Below, piece after piece: positions 10,108 to 18,107 of a stretch of 64,000 bases of DNA (position 1 is the stretch's first letter; the number at the start of each line of letters is the position of its first letter). Below the pieces are notes generated by a model, which did no database searches, was not told where the DNA came from, and saw only the letters and a program-made list of their open reading frames with translations. The stretch comes from Achromobacter piechaudii NBRC 102461. GTDB taxonomy: Bacteria; Pseudomonadota; Gammaproteobacteria; Burkholderiales; Burkholderiaceae_B. The DNA lies in NCBI RefSeq assembly GCF_001571245.1, contig NZ_BCTK01000001.1:620001-684000 (forward strand), in the 5' to 3' direction. The position numbers were made by a program, and so were the translations under genes.

Positions 10108-11382
10108 TCAGTCCGAGCCCAACTGGTCGATCACCTGCCGTGCCACGTCGGCCAGCGACAAGCCGCCGTCCATGGCGGCGCGTTGCAGGCGCTCGTGCGC
10201 GGCCTGTTCGGTCAGGCCGTACCGGTTGATCAGCAGCCGCTTGGCGCGGTCGATGCGCTTTCTTTCTTCGAGCGCGCCGCGCACGCTGTTCAAGGCATCG
10301 TCGGTGCGCTGCATGCGCAGCGTCTGTTCGCGCATCAATTCAAGGATGGACCGTTCCAGCACGCTGCCCACGCCGTCGGCGGGCGGGGTGTCGACCGGGC
10401 GGCTTTGCACGCTGAACACCATGCTGGGCGCGCGGCCGCTGGCGTGGTCGGCGTAGCGGGCAAGCAGCAGTTGGCGGTCGGCCAGTTCCTGGCGCGTTTC
10501 GGCGATGCGGTGTTCGCACTGCCGCGCCAGCGCCTGGGCCAGCAGGCTTTCCACTTCGCGCATGGCGTCGATGCGGGCGGTGTACAGATCGAACCACAGC
10601 TCGGCCAGCGCGCCGTCCACGCGTTGCTCGCTGGACGTGCGCTGCGCCATGTCGCGCATGCGCTCGACGGGCTGCCCTTGTTGCAAGATGCGGTCCCAGC
10701 ATTGCAGCGCGTCGTCTTGCGCGTATTGGGCGTAGACATCGAAGCTGCGGGCTTGATGCGCGGCCAGGCCCAGCATGCGCGCCTTCTGCGGCTCGGTGAA
10801 GTAGCCCTTGGTCAAGCCGATCACGCCCGCCGCGCGTTCCTGGCCGCTCAGTTCCTTGCCTTGCATGAAGTTCAGCAAGGCGACCAGGGTGCGCGTGACG
10901 GCGGGGTCCAGCGCCGAGTCGGCCGCTTCGAACACCACGGCCAGCAGGCTGCTGATGATCTGCGTGTAGCGCGCGTCCGCCTCGTCGGCGGGCAGCGACA
11001 CGTCGCGCACCTGGCGGCGCAGCCCAGGCAATTCGTCCAGCCGGAACAGCGCGTACGCAATGCAGTTGAGCAATCGGGCCTTGTCGCTGGCCTGCGGGGC
11101 GGCGGCCAGGCCGTCCAGAAAGCGCCGCACCTCGGCTTCGACGCGCACGGCGTCCTGGACCAGCGCGGCCAAGGTCTGTTCGTGTCCCTCTTGCGGCAGG
11201 CGGCCTTGCGCGCTGCATAGCGTCAGGTTGGAATAGCCGCGTTCCTTCTGCAAGGCGTGCACCAGCGCGCTGAGGTGCACCGCCAGCTCGCACGTGACGG
11301 CCAGGCTTTCCAGGCCATGCAGTTCGCTGCGCCGCGCGGCGAGCAGGAAACGCAGGGGCGGCGGGATGTGGCGTTCGGCCAT
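10108..11382 (-). CDS. NIT and ANTAR domain regulator (NasR-like antiterminator)
   Basis: A 424-residue protein. Most of it (about residues 20-290) is a helical NIT-type nitrate/nitrite-sensing domain (HALQKERGYSN, FTEPQKARML). The C-terminal 75 residues form an ANTAR RNA-binding domain (RKRIDRAKRLLINRYGLTEQ, then the ERLQRAAMDGGLSLADVARQVI helices). NasR of Klebsiella uses this architecture to prevent termination in the leader of nitrate-assimilation genes when nitrate or nitrite is present. It is the last gene of the nirBD operon, 20 bp after cobA. A terminator-bearing leader is visible upstream of nirB, so it likely controls its own operon. Start chosen at ATG 11382 (MAERHIPP); the frame is open further upstream without a good start. 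Confidence 0.9.
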   Translation of the reverse strand: MAERHIPPPLRFLLAARRSELHGLESLAVTCELAVHLSALVHALQKERGYSNLTLCSAQGRLPQEGHEQTLAALVQDAVRVEAEVRRFLDGLAAAPQASDKARLLNCIAYALFRLDELPGLRRQVRDVSLPADEADARYTQIISSLLAVVFEAADSALDPAVTRTLVALLNFMQGKELSGQERAAGVIGLTKGYFTEPQKARMLGLAAHQARSFDVYAQYAQDDALQCWDRILQQGQPVERMRDMAQRTSSEQRVDGALAELWFDLYTARIDAMREVESLLAQALARQCEHRIAETRQELADRQLLLARYADHASGRAPSMVFSVQSRPVDTPPADGVGSVLERSILELMREQTLRMQRTDDALNSVRGALEERKRIDRAKRLLINRYGLTEQAAHERLQRAAMDGGLSLADVARQVIDQLGSD

Positions 11383-11402
11383 GGGATTCGCGGGCAGGCA
11401 GG

Positions 11403-12182
11403 TCAGGCGCTGCGGCGCAGCGCGGTTGCGACGGTGTCGAGCAAGGGCAGGTCGGCGTCGGCATTGCCATATAACTGGCATGCCGCCACGTGGCCGATGA
11501 CCAGCACGGCGGGGCTGCGCAACTGGAAGGCCGCCGCGTCCGCCGCCATCGCGGCAAGCGTGGAACGGCATTCGCGTTGGTCCGCCAGCGAGGCGCGTTC
11601 GATCATCGCCACGGGCATATCGGGCGCCATGCCGGCCGCCAGCAATTGGCTGCTCAGGTCGTGCAATTTGGCTACCCCCATATAGACCACCAGCGTCGTG
11701 CCGCTGCGCGCCAGCCCCGTCCAATCCGGCGTGGCGCCGTCCTGGGAATGGGCGGTGATCAGTGTAACGCCCTGGGCCATGCCGCGTCGGGTCAAGGGAA
11801 TGCCGCAAGCGGTGGCGGCGGCCAGTCCGGCGGTGATGCCGTTGACGATTTCGCAGCGGACGCCGTGGTCGGCAAGCCATTGGGCTTCTTCGCCGCCCCG
11901 GCCGAAGATGCAGGGGTCGCCACCCTTCAAGCGGGCCACGCGCAGGCCCTGGCGGGCGTAGCGCAGCATCAGGCGCTGAATGAATTGCTGCGGCGTGGAA
12001 CGGCAGCCGCCGCGCTTGCCTACATAGACCAGGCGGGCCTTCGGGCAATAGTCCAGCACCTGCGGGTTGACCAGGTCATCGACCAGCACGACGTCGGCCT
12101 GGCTTAAGGCGCGCACGGCTTTCAGGGTCAGCAATTCGGGGTCGCCGGGGCCGGCGCCGATCAGCCAGACGGAAGGGTTCAT
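11403..12182 (-). CDS. cobA: Uroporphyrinogen-III C-methyltransferase (SUMT)
   Basis: A 259-residue SAM-dependent methyltransferase that converts uroporphyrinogen III to precorrin-2, the first step to siroheme. Family motifs are VWLIGAGPGDPELLTLKA at the N terminus, VYVGKRGG, the SAM-loop block VARLKGGDPCIFGRGGEE and GITAGLAAA. It lacks the CysG dehydrogenase/chelatase domain, so those steps must be done elsewhere. Siroheme is the cofactor of NirB, which explains its place in this operon. ATG 12182 has GGAG six bases upstream. Upstream in-frame ATG codons would give a non-family extension. Confidence 0.95.
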   Translation of the reverse strand: MNPSVWLIGAGPGDPELLTLKAVRALSQADVVLVDDLVNPQVLDYCPKARLVYVGKRGGCRSTPQQFIQRLMLRYARQGLRVARLKGGDPCIFGRGGEEAQWLADHGVRCEIVNGITAGLAAATACGIPLTRRGMAQGVTLITAHSQDGATPDWTGLARSGTTLVVYMGVAKLHDLSSQLLAAGMAPDMPVAMIERASLADQRECRSTLAAMAADAAAFQLRSPAVLVIGHVAACQLYGNADADLPLLDTVATALRRSA

Positions 12183-12198
12183 GAAAGGCTCCATGGGT

Positions 12199-13956
12199 TC
12201 AGCGCGTAAGCAGAAGGAAAAGAATGACGGCGAACTGGACAAGGCTCAGGCCCTTCCAGAACGCCAGCGGATTGCGTTCGAGCAGCGGCAGCCGTTCGCC
12301 CCGGCGCGTGGCCTCGGGCGGATGGCGCAGCGCGTGCGTGAATTCCGACAGCTCGGGGGTGCGCAGCGCGGGGTCGGGGTGCAGCGCGCGACTGAGTACG
12401 CCGTCGATCCAGGCGGGCAGCTCGCGGTCGCGGTCCAGCACCGACACGTAATTCAGCCGCAACTGCGCGGCGCGGCTGCGGGCGCGCGCCACCTCGGCGC
12501 CGTAGGGCAGGCGGCCGCACAGCATCTGATAGAGCATGGCGGCCAGTGAATACAGGTCCGATCTTGGTGTGCCGGCCTCGCCCAGGAAGTATTCGGGCGC
12601 GGCGTACTGGGCGGTGCCCAGCATGGCCGGCGCGTCGTCGTCCGGGGCGGCGCGGTCCCACAGCCCGGCCGCCTGCGTCGAGCCCAGGTCGATGATGCGC
12701 GCCACGCCATCGTCGCCGATCAGCACGTTGTCGGGCCGCAGGTCCTGATGCACGATCTCCAGCCGATGAAAGGCCTGCAAGCCCCGGGCGATCTGCTCGA
12801 TCAGCGTCACCGCCTGGTCCAGCGTGGGGCGCGGATGCTCGGCCATCCAGCGCGTCAGCGTGCGGCCGGGCAGGTATTCGCTGACCGTGTACAGCGAGCG
12901 GCGCGCGCGCGGCATGGGCCAGGCGCGCACCACGTGCCGGCTGTCGATGCGGCGGGCGATCCACTCCTCCGTCAGCAGGCGTTCCAGGTACGCGGGGTCA
13001 TGGCGCAGGTCCAGCGACGGAATCTTGATGACGACCGCGTCGCCGCTGTCGATGTCGTGGGCCAGATAGACGTGGCTGCGATGGCTGGCGTGCAGTTCTT
13101 CCTGGATTCGAAAGCCCTCGAACGTCATGCCAGCGGTCAGCAGCGGCGGGCAGGGCAGGTTCAGGCTGTAGCGCGCCAGCTCGTCGGCGCGGCGCGGCGG
13201 CAGGGCGTCGATGCGGACCAGCTGCGCGGTCAGGTTATCGGTGCTGCCGCGTTCCAGCGCCAACTGCGCCAGGTCGCGCGCGGCGGCATCCAGCGCGTCG
13301 GGATGCGCCGCGATGACGCGCGCCACATCCTGGGCGTCGATATGTTCGTATACGCCATCGGTCGCCAGCAGGAAGACGTCGCCGGCTTCCAGCGGCTGCG
13401 TGTGATAGTCGATTTCAAGATGCGGCGCCAGGCCCAGCGCACGGCCCAGATAGCTTTGGTCCTGCGAGATCCACACGCGATGGTCGTCGGTCAACTGCTC
13501 CATGATGCCCGCGCGCAGGCGGTAGATGCGCGCGTCGCCGATGTGCAGGATGTGCGCGGTGCTGGCCTTGAGCACCATCACCGTCATGGTGCAGACATAG
13601 CCCCGGTCGGCGTCGCGCGGCTGGTCGGGATGATGGCGCTGGCGCGTCTGCGCGTGCAGCCAGCTGTTGGCGGCGCTCAAGACCTTGTGCGCCGATTTTT
13701 TCACCGACCAGGTTTCCGGCGTGCAGTAATAGTCTTCCAGGAAGCTGGCCACTGCCGTTTCGCTGGCGATGTGGCTGACCTGGCTGCTGCTGATGCCGTC
13801 GGCCAGCGCGATGGCGACACCCTTGGCGCCCAGCAGGGGTTCGGCCGGCACGCACAGGCCATGAAAGTCCTGGTTGACGGGCTTTCTGCCCGGCTCGGTG
13901 TGCTGGCCCACCGCCACCTGCAAAGAGGCGGCGGCGCCGGGCGCGTGGCTGTCCAT
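12199..13956 (-). CDS. Bifunctional PP2C phosphatase / Ser-Thr protein kinase with C-terminal membrane anchor
   Basis: A 585-residue fusion. Residues about 15-250 form a PP2C-type phosphatase (NQDFHG, ALADGISSS at 50-58, ATDGVYEHI, DNLTAQLVRID). Residues about 275-535 form a eukaryotic-like kinase, with VVIKIPS (lysine near 308), the catalytic loop HQDLRPDN near 400 and DLGST replacing DFG near 420. The last 25 residues are hydrophobic (SLVQFAVILFLLL), giving a single membrane anchor at the C terminus. The gene lies between the FNT channel and cobA, with 22 bp and 16 bp gaps. A similar kinase is linked to nirBD in pseudomonads. A role in post-translational control of nitrite uptake or reduction is inferred. 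ATG 13956 was preferred over the adjacent GTG at 13959. Confidence 0.9.
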   Translation of the reverse strand: MDSHAPGAAASLQVAVGQHTEPGRKPVNQDFHGLCVPAEPLLGAKGVAIALADGISSSQVSHIASETAVASFLEDYYCTPETWSVKKSAHKVLSAANSWLHAQTRQRHHPDQPRDADRGYVCTMTVMVLKASTAHILHIGDARIYRLRAGIMEQLTDDHRVWISQDQSYLGRALGLAPHLEIDYHTQPLEAGDVFLLATDGVYEHIDAQDVARVIAAHPDALDAAARDLAQLALERGSTDNLTAQLVRIDALPPRRADELARYSLNLPCPPLLTAGMTFEGFRIQEELHASHRSHVYLAHDIDSGDAVVIKIPSLDLRHDPAYLERLLTEEWIARRIDSRHVVRAWPMPRARRSLYTVSEYLPGRTLTRWMAEHPRPTLDQAVTLIEQIARGLQAFHRLEIVHQDLRPDNVLIGDDGVARIIDLGSTQAAGLWDRAAPDDDAPAMLGTAQYAAPEYFLGEAGTPRSDLYSLAAMLYQMLCGRLPYGAEVARARSRAAQLRLNYVSVLDRDRELPAWIDGVLSRALHPDPALRTPELSEFTHALRHPPEATRRGERLPLLERNPLAFWKGLSLVQFAVILFLLLTR

Positions 13957-13978
13957 CACGGCAGGCGTCCGGCGGGGC

Positions 13979-14791
13979 TCAGTTGAAGCGGCGCTTGGGC
14001 GCGGTCTTCATGTGCGTGGTGTAGAGCGTCAGGCCCGTCAGCGAGATGCCGCCGATCAGGTTGCCCAGCACCACGGGGATCTCGTTCCAGATCATGTAGT
14101 CCATGATCGAGAACTTGCCGCCCATGATCATCGCCGACGGGAACAGGAACATGTTGACGATGGAATGTTCGAAGCCCATGGCGAAGAACAGCATGACGGG
14201 CATCCACATGGCGATGACCTTGCCGCTGACCGACGTGGAAATCATGGCGCCGACCACGCCCAGCGACACCATCCAGTTGCACAGCACGCCCCGGATGAAG
14301 ATCGTCAGCATGCCGCCCGCGCCGTATTCCTTGTAGCCCAGCGTGCGGTTTTCGCCGATGTGCGCAATGACTTCACCGACCTTGTTGGGCGGCACGGAAA
14401 AGCCGTAGGTGAACACGATGGACATCAGCACCGCCACCGTCAACGCGCCCAGGAAGTTGCCGACGAAGACAAAGCCCCAGTGCTTCAGGATGGCCTTGAC
14501 GGTCACGCCGGGCCGCTTGTCGAACAGCGCCAGCGGCGTCAGTACGAACACGCCGGTCAGCAGGTCGAAACCCATCAGGTACAGAATGCAGAAGCCCACC
14601 GGAAACAGCGCGGCGCCCAGGATGGGCGAGCCGGTCTGCACCGTGACCGTGACGGCGAACACGGCGGCAATCGCCAGGATGGCGCCTGCCATGAAGGCGC
14701 GGATCAGGACGTCGCGCGTCGCCATGTAGATTTTGGATTCGCCCGCGTCCACCATCTTGGTGACGAATTCGGAAGGGACCAGGTAGGACAT
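13979..14791 (-). CDS. Formate/nitrite transporter family channel (NirC-like)
   Basis: A 270-residue integral inner-membrane protein of the FNT family with six predicted helices. Features include the N-terminal block SKIYMATRDVLIRAFMAGAILA, the paired re-entrant half-helix regions (LTGVFVLTPLALFDKR and GVLCNWMVSLGVV) and the second-pore-loop region GFEHSIVNMFLFPSAM with the central histidine. FNT pentamers pass nitrite or formate. The position right after nirBD makes nitrite import the likely job. The ATG at 14791 is preceded by AAAGGTCAATC. An in-frame start at 14842 would add an unrelated tail. Confidence 0.93.
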   Translation of the reverse strand: MSYLVPSEFVTKMVDAGESKIYMATRDVLIRAFMAGAILAIAAVFAVTVTVQTGSPILGAALFPVGFCILYLMGFDLLTGVFVLTPLALFDKRPGVTVKAILKHWGFVFVGNFLGALTVAVLMSIVFTYGFSVPPNKVGEVIAHIGENRTLGYKEYGAGGMLTIFIRGVLCNWMVSLGVVGAMISTSVSGKVIAMWMPVMLFFAMGFEHSIVNMFLFPSAMIMGGKFSIMDYMIWNEIPVVLGNLIGGISLTGLTLYTTHMKTAPKRRFN

Positions 14792-14828
14792 GATTGACCT
14801 TTTGTGTTGAGGAAAGGTTGGAATGCGA

Positions 14829-15179
14829 TCAGGCAAGTTCAACGGTGTCGCCGTTGAATCGGGCCCGCCAAGTGCGCAGCTTTTGTTCGGGGTATTGCAC
14901 GCACTGGCCGTCCGTCAGCCGGAAGTGCTGCTTGTAGAGGGGCGAGGCCACCACCAGCTCGCCGCCAAGATGGCCGATCAGGCCGCGACCGATGACATTC
15001 GCGCCCGATTTCGGATCGCGGTTTTCAATGGCGTAGAGCGGCGCGCCGTCCACGTCCGGCAGATAGAACAGGGCGATCTGCTGGCCGTCCACCATGGCGA
15101 CCACGCCGGAGCCGGCAACCAGGTCCTGGCGCGCGCAGACCGCGCGCCAGGCCGAAGTGGGGGTAGAGGGGGCTGGCAT
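14829..15179 (-). CDS. nirD: Nitrite reductase [NAD(P)H] small subunit
   Basis: A 116-residue Rieske-fold protein, the small subunit of cytoplasmic NADH-dependent nitrite reductase, which reduces nitrite to ammonium with NirB. Conserved stretches are QIALFYL, LYAIENRDPKSGANVIGRG and SPLYKQHFRLTDGQC. Like other NirD proteins it lacks the Cys/His ligands of a true Rieske cluster. Its ATG shares one base with the nirB stop codon (TGATG), so the two are translationally coupled. Confidence 0.95.
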   Translation of the reverse strand: MPAPSTPTSAWRAVCARQDLVAGSGVVAMVDGQQIALFYLPDVDGAPLYAIENRDPKSGANVIGRGLIGHLGGELVVASPLYKQHFRLTDGQCVQYPEQKLRTWRARFNGDTVELA

Positions 15180-17740
15180 CAGACGATCTCCTCGGCGATG
15201 GGGATGACGCGCGCCGTCGTGCGCGCGGGGGCGGGCCGGGGTTGGCCGCGTTCCTGGATGAACTCGATGTCGGGGTCGCCGCCGCGTTGGTTGACGAAGG
15301 TGCGAAAGCGCTTGAGCTTGTCGGGGTCGCTGACGGTGTTGGCCCATTCGCATTCGTAGCGGTCCACCACCAGCTGCATCTGCGCTTCCAGCTCGGCGGC
15401 CAGCCCCAGGCTGTCGTTGAGCACCACGTCCTTCAGATAGTCCAGCCCGCCTTCCAGCGATTCGCGCCAGACCGACGTGCGTTGCAGCTTGTCGGCGGTG
15501 CGGATGTAGAACATCAGCACCCGATCGATGACGCGGATCAACATCGCGTCGTCCAGGTCGGTGGCGAACAGTTCGGCGTGGCGCGGACGCATGCCGCCGT
15601 TGCCGCACACATACAGGTTCCAGCCGTTCTCCGTGGCGATCACGCCGATGTCCTTGCTTTGCGCCTCGGCGCATTCGCGGGTGCAGCCAGACACGGCGAA
15701 CTTCAGCTTGTGCGGCGAACGCAGGCCCTTGTAGCGGTGCTCGATATCCAGCGCCATCCGCACGCTGTCCTGCACGCCGTAGCGGCACCAGGTGCTGCCC
15801 ACGCAGGATTTGACGGTGCGCGTGGACTTGCCATAGGCGTGCCCGGTTTCAAAACCGGCGGCGATCAGTTCGCTCCAGATATCGGGCAGTTCGTGCAGTT
15901 GCGCGCCGAACAGGTCGATACGTTGGCCACCCGTGATCTTGGTGTACAGCTTGTATTTCTTGGCGACCGCGCCGATGGCGATCAGGCCGTCGGGCGTGAT
16001 CTCGCCAGCCGGGATGCGCGGCACGACCGAGTACGTGCCGTTTTTCTGCATGTTCGCCATGAACGTGTCGTTGGTGTCTTGCAGCGGCACCAGACGCGGT
16101 TCCTGGATGGGGCGGTTCCAGCACGACGCCAGAATCGAGCCCACCGCCGGCTTGCAGATGTCGCAGCCCACATGGCCCCGGCCATGGCTGGCCAGCAGTT
16201 CCTCGAAGGACTCGATGCCGCCGACTCGCACGATGGCGTAGAGCTCCTGGCGCGTGTAGGCGAAGTGTTCGCAAAGGCTCTTGTCCACGGCCACGCCACG
16301 GCTGGACAGTTCGTGTTCCACCACCTGCTTGAGCAGCGCGGCGCAACCGCCGCAACCCGAGGCCGCCTTGGTGCAGCTTTTGACGGCGGCCAGGTCGGCG
16401 CAGCCGCCATCGATGGCGGCGCTGACCGCGCCTTTGCTGACGTTGTGACAGGAGCAGATCGTGGCGGTGGCGGGCAGCGCGTCCACGCCCAGCGCGGGCG
16501 CGGCGCTGCTGGCGGGCAGGATCAGGCTGGCCGGATCGGCGGGCGGCGCGATGCCGTTCTGTGCGTATTGCAGCAGCGTGTCGTAGTAGCGGTTGTCGCC
16601 CACCAGCACCGCGCCCAGCACGCGCTTGCCATCGGCAGAGACCACCAGCCGGCGATAGCTGGCGCCGGCCTCGTCGATGTAGCGGTAGCTGCGCGCGCCG
16701 GGCGTCGCGCCATGTGCGTCGCCGATCGAGCCCACGTCCACGCCCAAGAGCTTGAGCTTGGTCGACATGTCCGCGCCGGTGAATGCTTGTTCCGGCGCGT
16801 CGCACAATTGGGCGGCGGCGATGCGTGCCATCTGATAGCCCGGCGCCACCAGGCCGAACACGCTGCCGTTCCAGGCCGCGCATTCGCCGATGGCGTAGAT
16901 GTGTTCGTCGCTGCTGCGGCAATGGTCGTCGATGGCGACGCCGCCGCGTTCGGCCAGCGCCAGCCCGGCGCGGCGCGCCAGCGACACCTGCGGGCGGATG
17001 CCGGCCGAGAACACGATCAGGTCGGTTTCCAGCGGCGCGCCTTCGGCAAAGCGCATGCGGTAGCGATACTGCGTGCCGGGCTTGATGTCCTGCGTGGCGC
17101 GCGACAGGTGTACGCCGACGCCCAGCGCTTCGATGCGCGCCTTGAGCGCCGCGCCGCCTTCTTCGTCCAGCTGCACCGGCATCAGGCGCGGCGCGAATTC
17201 CACGACGTGCGCTTCCAGGTTGAGCGACTTCAAGGCATTGGCGGCTTCCAGGCCCAACAGGCCGCCACCGACGACGACGCCCCGGCGCGCGCCTTGGGCC
17301 GCCGCGCGGATCAGGTCCAGGTCGTCGATGCTGCGATACACCAGCCGCGATGCGCCTTCGGCGCCGGCAATCGGCGGCACGAACGGATAGGAACCCGTGG
17401 CCAGCACCAGCTTGTCGTAGCCGACGCGACCGGTTGCCGTCACCACTTGGCGGGCGTTGCGGTCGATCTCCAGCACGGGTTCGCCCAGATGCAGGACGAG
17501 GCCCTCGCGTTCGTAGAAGGCGGCATCGCACATCGACATCGATTCGGCGTCGCGGCCATTCAGGTATTCGGACAGATGGACGCGGTCGTAGGCGCGGCGC
17601 GTTTCTTCGCCATAGACGTGGATGCGATAGCGCTCCAGCGCGCCCCGTGCGATCAACTGTTCGACGCAATGGTGGCCCACCATGCCGTTGCCGATCACAA
17701 CCAAGGTCTGCAAGGAGTCGGGAGTGGCCGTTGCTTTCAT
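15179..17740 (-). CDS. nirB: Nitrite reductase [NAD(P)H] large subunit
   Basis: An 853-residue multi-cofactor enzyme reducing nitrite to ammonia in the cytoplasm with NADH. Domains in order: FAD/NAD(P)-disulfide reductase fold (VVIGNGMVG at residues 14-22, VVVGGGLLGLEAA), a BFD-type [2Fe-2S] site (CSCHN near 428 and GCGGC), a second BFD-like segment (GCDICKPAVGS), then the sulfite/nitrite reductase domains with the four siroheme-[4Fe-4S] cysteines in KSCVGSTWC (about 640) and SGCTRECAE (about 680). Length matches the family. ATG 17740 follows GGGGAAATTG. First gene of the operon, preceded by a sigma-54-like promoter and a leader terminator. No nitrate reductase gene is in the cluster. Confidence 0.97.
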   Translation of the reverse strand: MKATATPDSLQTLVVIGNGMVGHHCVEQLIARGALERYRIHVYGEETRRAYDRVHLSEYLNGRDAESMSMCDAAFYEREGLVLHLGEPVLEIDRNARQVVTATGRVGYDKLVLATGSYPFVPPIAGAEGASRLVYRSIDDLDLIRAAAQGARRGVVVGGGLLGLEAANALKSLNLEAHVVEFAPRLMPVQLDEEGGAALKARIEALGVGVHLSRATQDIKPGTQYRYRMRFAEGAPLETDLIVFSAGIRPQVSLARRAGLALAERGGVAIDDHCRSSDEHIYAIGECAAWNGSVFGLVAPGYQMARIAAAQLCDAPEQAFTGADMSTKLKLLGVDVGSIGDAHGATPGARSYRYIDEAGASYRRLVVSADGKRVLGAVLVGDNRYYDTLLQYAQNGIAPPADPASLILPASSAAPALGVDALPATATICSCHNVSKGAVSAAIDGGCADLAAVKSCTKAASGCGGCAALLKQVVEHELSSRGVAVDKSLCEHFAYTRQELYAIVRVGGIESFEELLASHGRGHVGCDICKPAVGSILASCWNRPIQEPRLVPLQDTNDTFMANMQKNGTYSVVPRIPAGEITPDGLIAIGAVAKKYKLYTKITGGQRIDLFGAQLHELPDIWSELIAAGFETGHAYGKSTRTVKSCVGSTWCRYGVQDSVRMALDIEHRYKGLRSPHKLKFAVSGCTRECAEAQSKDIGVIATENGWNLYVCGNGGMRPRHAELFATDLDDAMLIRVIDRVLMFYIRTADKLQRTSVWRESLEGGLDYLKDVVLNDSLGLAAELEAQMQLVVDRYECEWANTVSDPDKLKRFRTFVNQRGGDPDIEFIQERGQPRPAPARTTARVIPIAEEIV

Positions 17741-17770
17741 CAATTTCCCCAGGCTTGTGGTTTGGGTTTC

Positions 17771-17809
17771 AAAAGACAAAAAGCGCCCTGGACCTGTCGG
17801 TCGGGGCGC
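17771..17809 (-). terminator. Leader terminator (attenuator) upstream of nirB
   Basis: In the nirB sense, the arms GCGCCC and GGGCGC enclose an inner GACC/GGTC stem with a GACA loop, followed at once by TTTTTGTCTTTT. This is a textbook intrinsic terminator placed 37 bp before the nirB start codon, inside the transcription unit. Together with an operon-encoded NIT/ANTAR protein it points to control by antitermination. Confidence 0.75.
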
Positions 17810-17833
17810 CTTTGCCGGTACTGCATAAGTTGT

Positions 17834-17860
17834 GTTGCGTGCCTTGCGGCATGCATGAAC
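17834..17860 (-). promoter_or_regulatory. Leader RNA hairpin upstream of the nirB attenuator
   Basis: In the sense direction GTT-CAT-GC-A-TGCC, a GCAA loop and GGCA-C-GC-AAC fold into a hairpin that would form the 5' end of a transcript starting at the predicted sigma-54 start point. It is the expected place for an ANTAR binding site. The classic A1/G4 hexaloop is not obvious, so direct recognition is uncertain. Confidence 0.45.
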
Positions 17861-17865
17861 ACTTA

Positions 17866-17881
17866 AGCAAAGACCATGCCA
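17866..17881 (-). promoter_or_regulatory. Sigma-54 promoter for the nirB operon
   Basis: On the minus strand TGGCATGGTCTTTGCT matches the -24/-12 consensus TGGCACGNNNNTTGCW in all positions except T for C at position six, with exact GG-to-GC spacing. Transcription would start near 17856, directly ahead of the leader hairpin and about 115 bases before nirB. Sigma-54 control by NtrC is standard for nitrite assimilation. Confidence 0.7.
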
Positions 17882-18107
17882 GCTTGAGGACGGCTGCGCG
17901 CGCGGCGTTGCGGCGCGTGCGCTGTCATAGGGGAAGTAGGAGGTTGCGGGAGGAAATCACGCCACGCGGGCGGGGCATGCCGAGCTGGCTTGATGCGTCA
18001 AAGCAGTGCAAGCCGTTGTGCGGGCCGCACTGGTTTGGCGCAGCGCAACATGAGGCGGCTGGTGGGCGCGGCGGGCAAGGCGCATGACGCCCGCCCGCGC
18101 CGTGTGT
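17882..18107. other. Upstream regulatory region of the nirB operon
   Basis: No gene is visible between the sigma-54 promoter and the end of the next minus-strand gene. A possible NtrC-like dyad, GCACTGGTTTGGCGC (18027-18041), lies about 160 bp upstream of the promoter, a normal distance for an enhancer-type activator site. It is an imperfect match to GCACC-N5-GGTGC and is only a suggestion. Confidence 0.35.

Noticed and set aside
17834-17860. A classical ANTAR double-hexaloop target in the nirB leader
   Set aside because: The hairpin loops read GCAA and GACA rather than A-N-N-G-N-N hexaloops, so only a generic leader hairpin and terminator are claimed.
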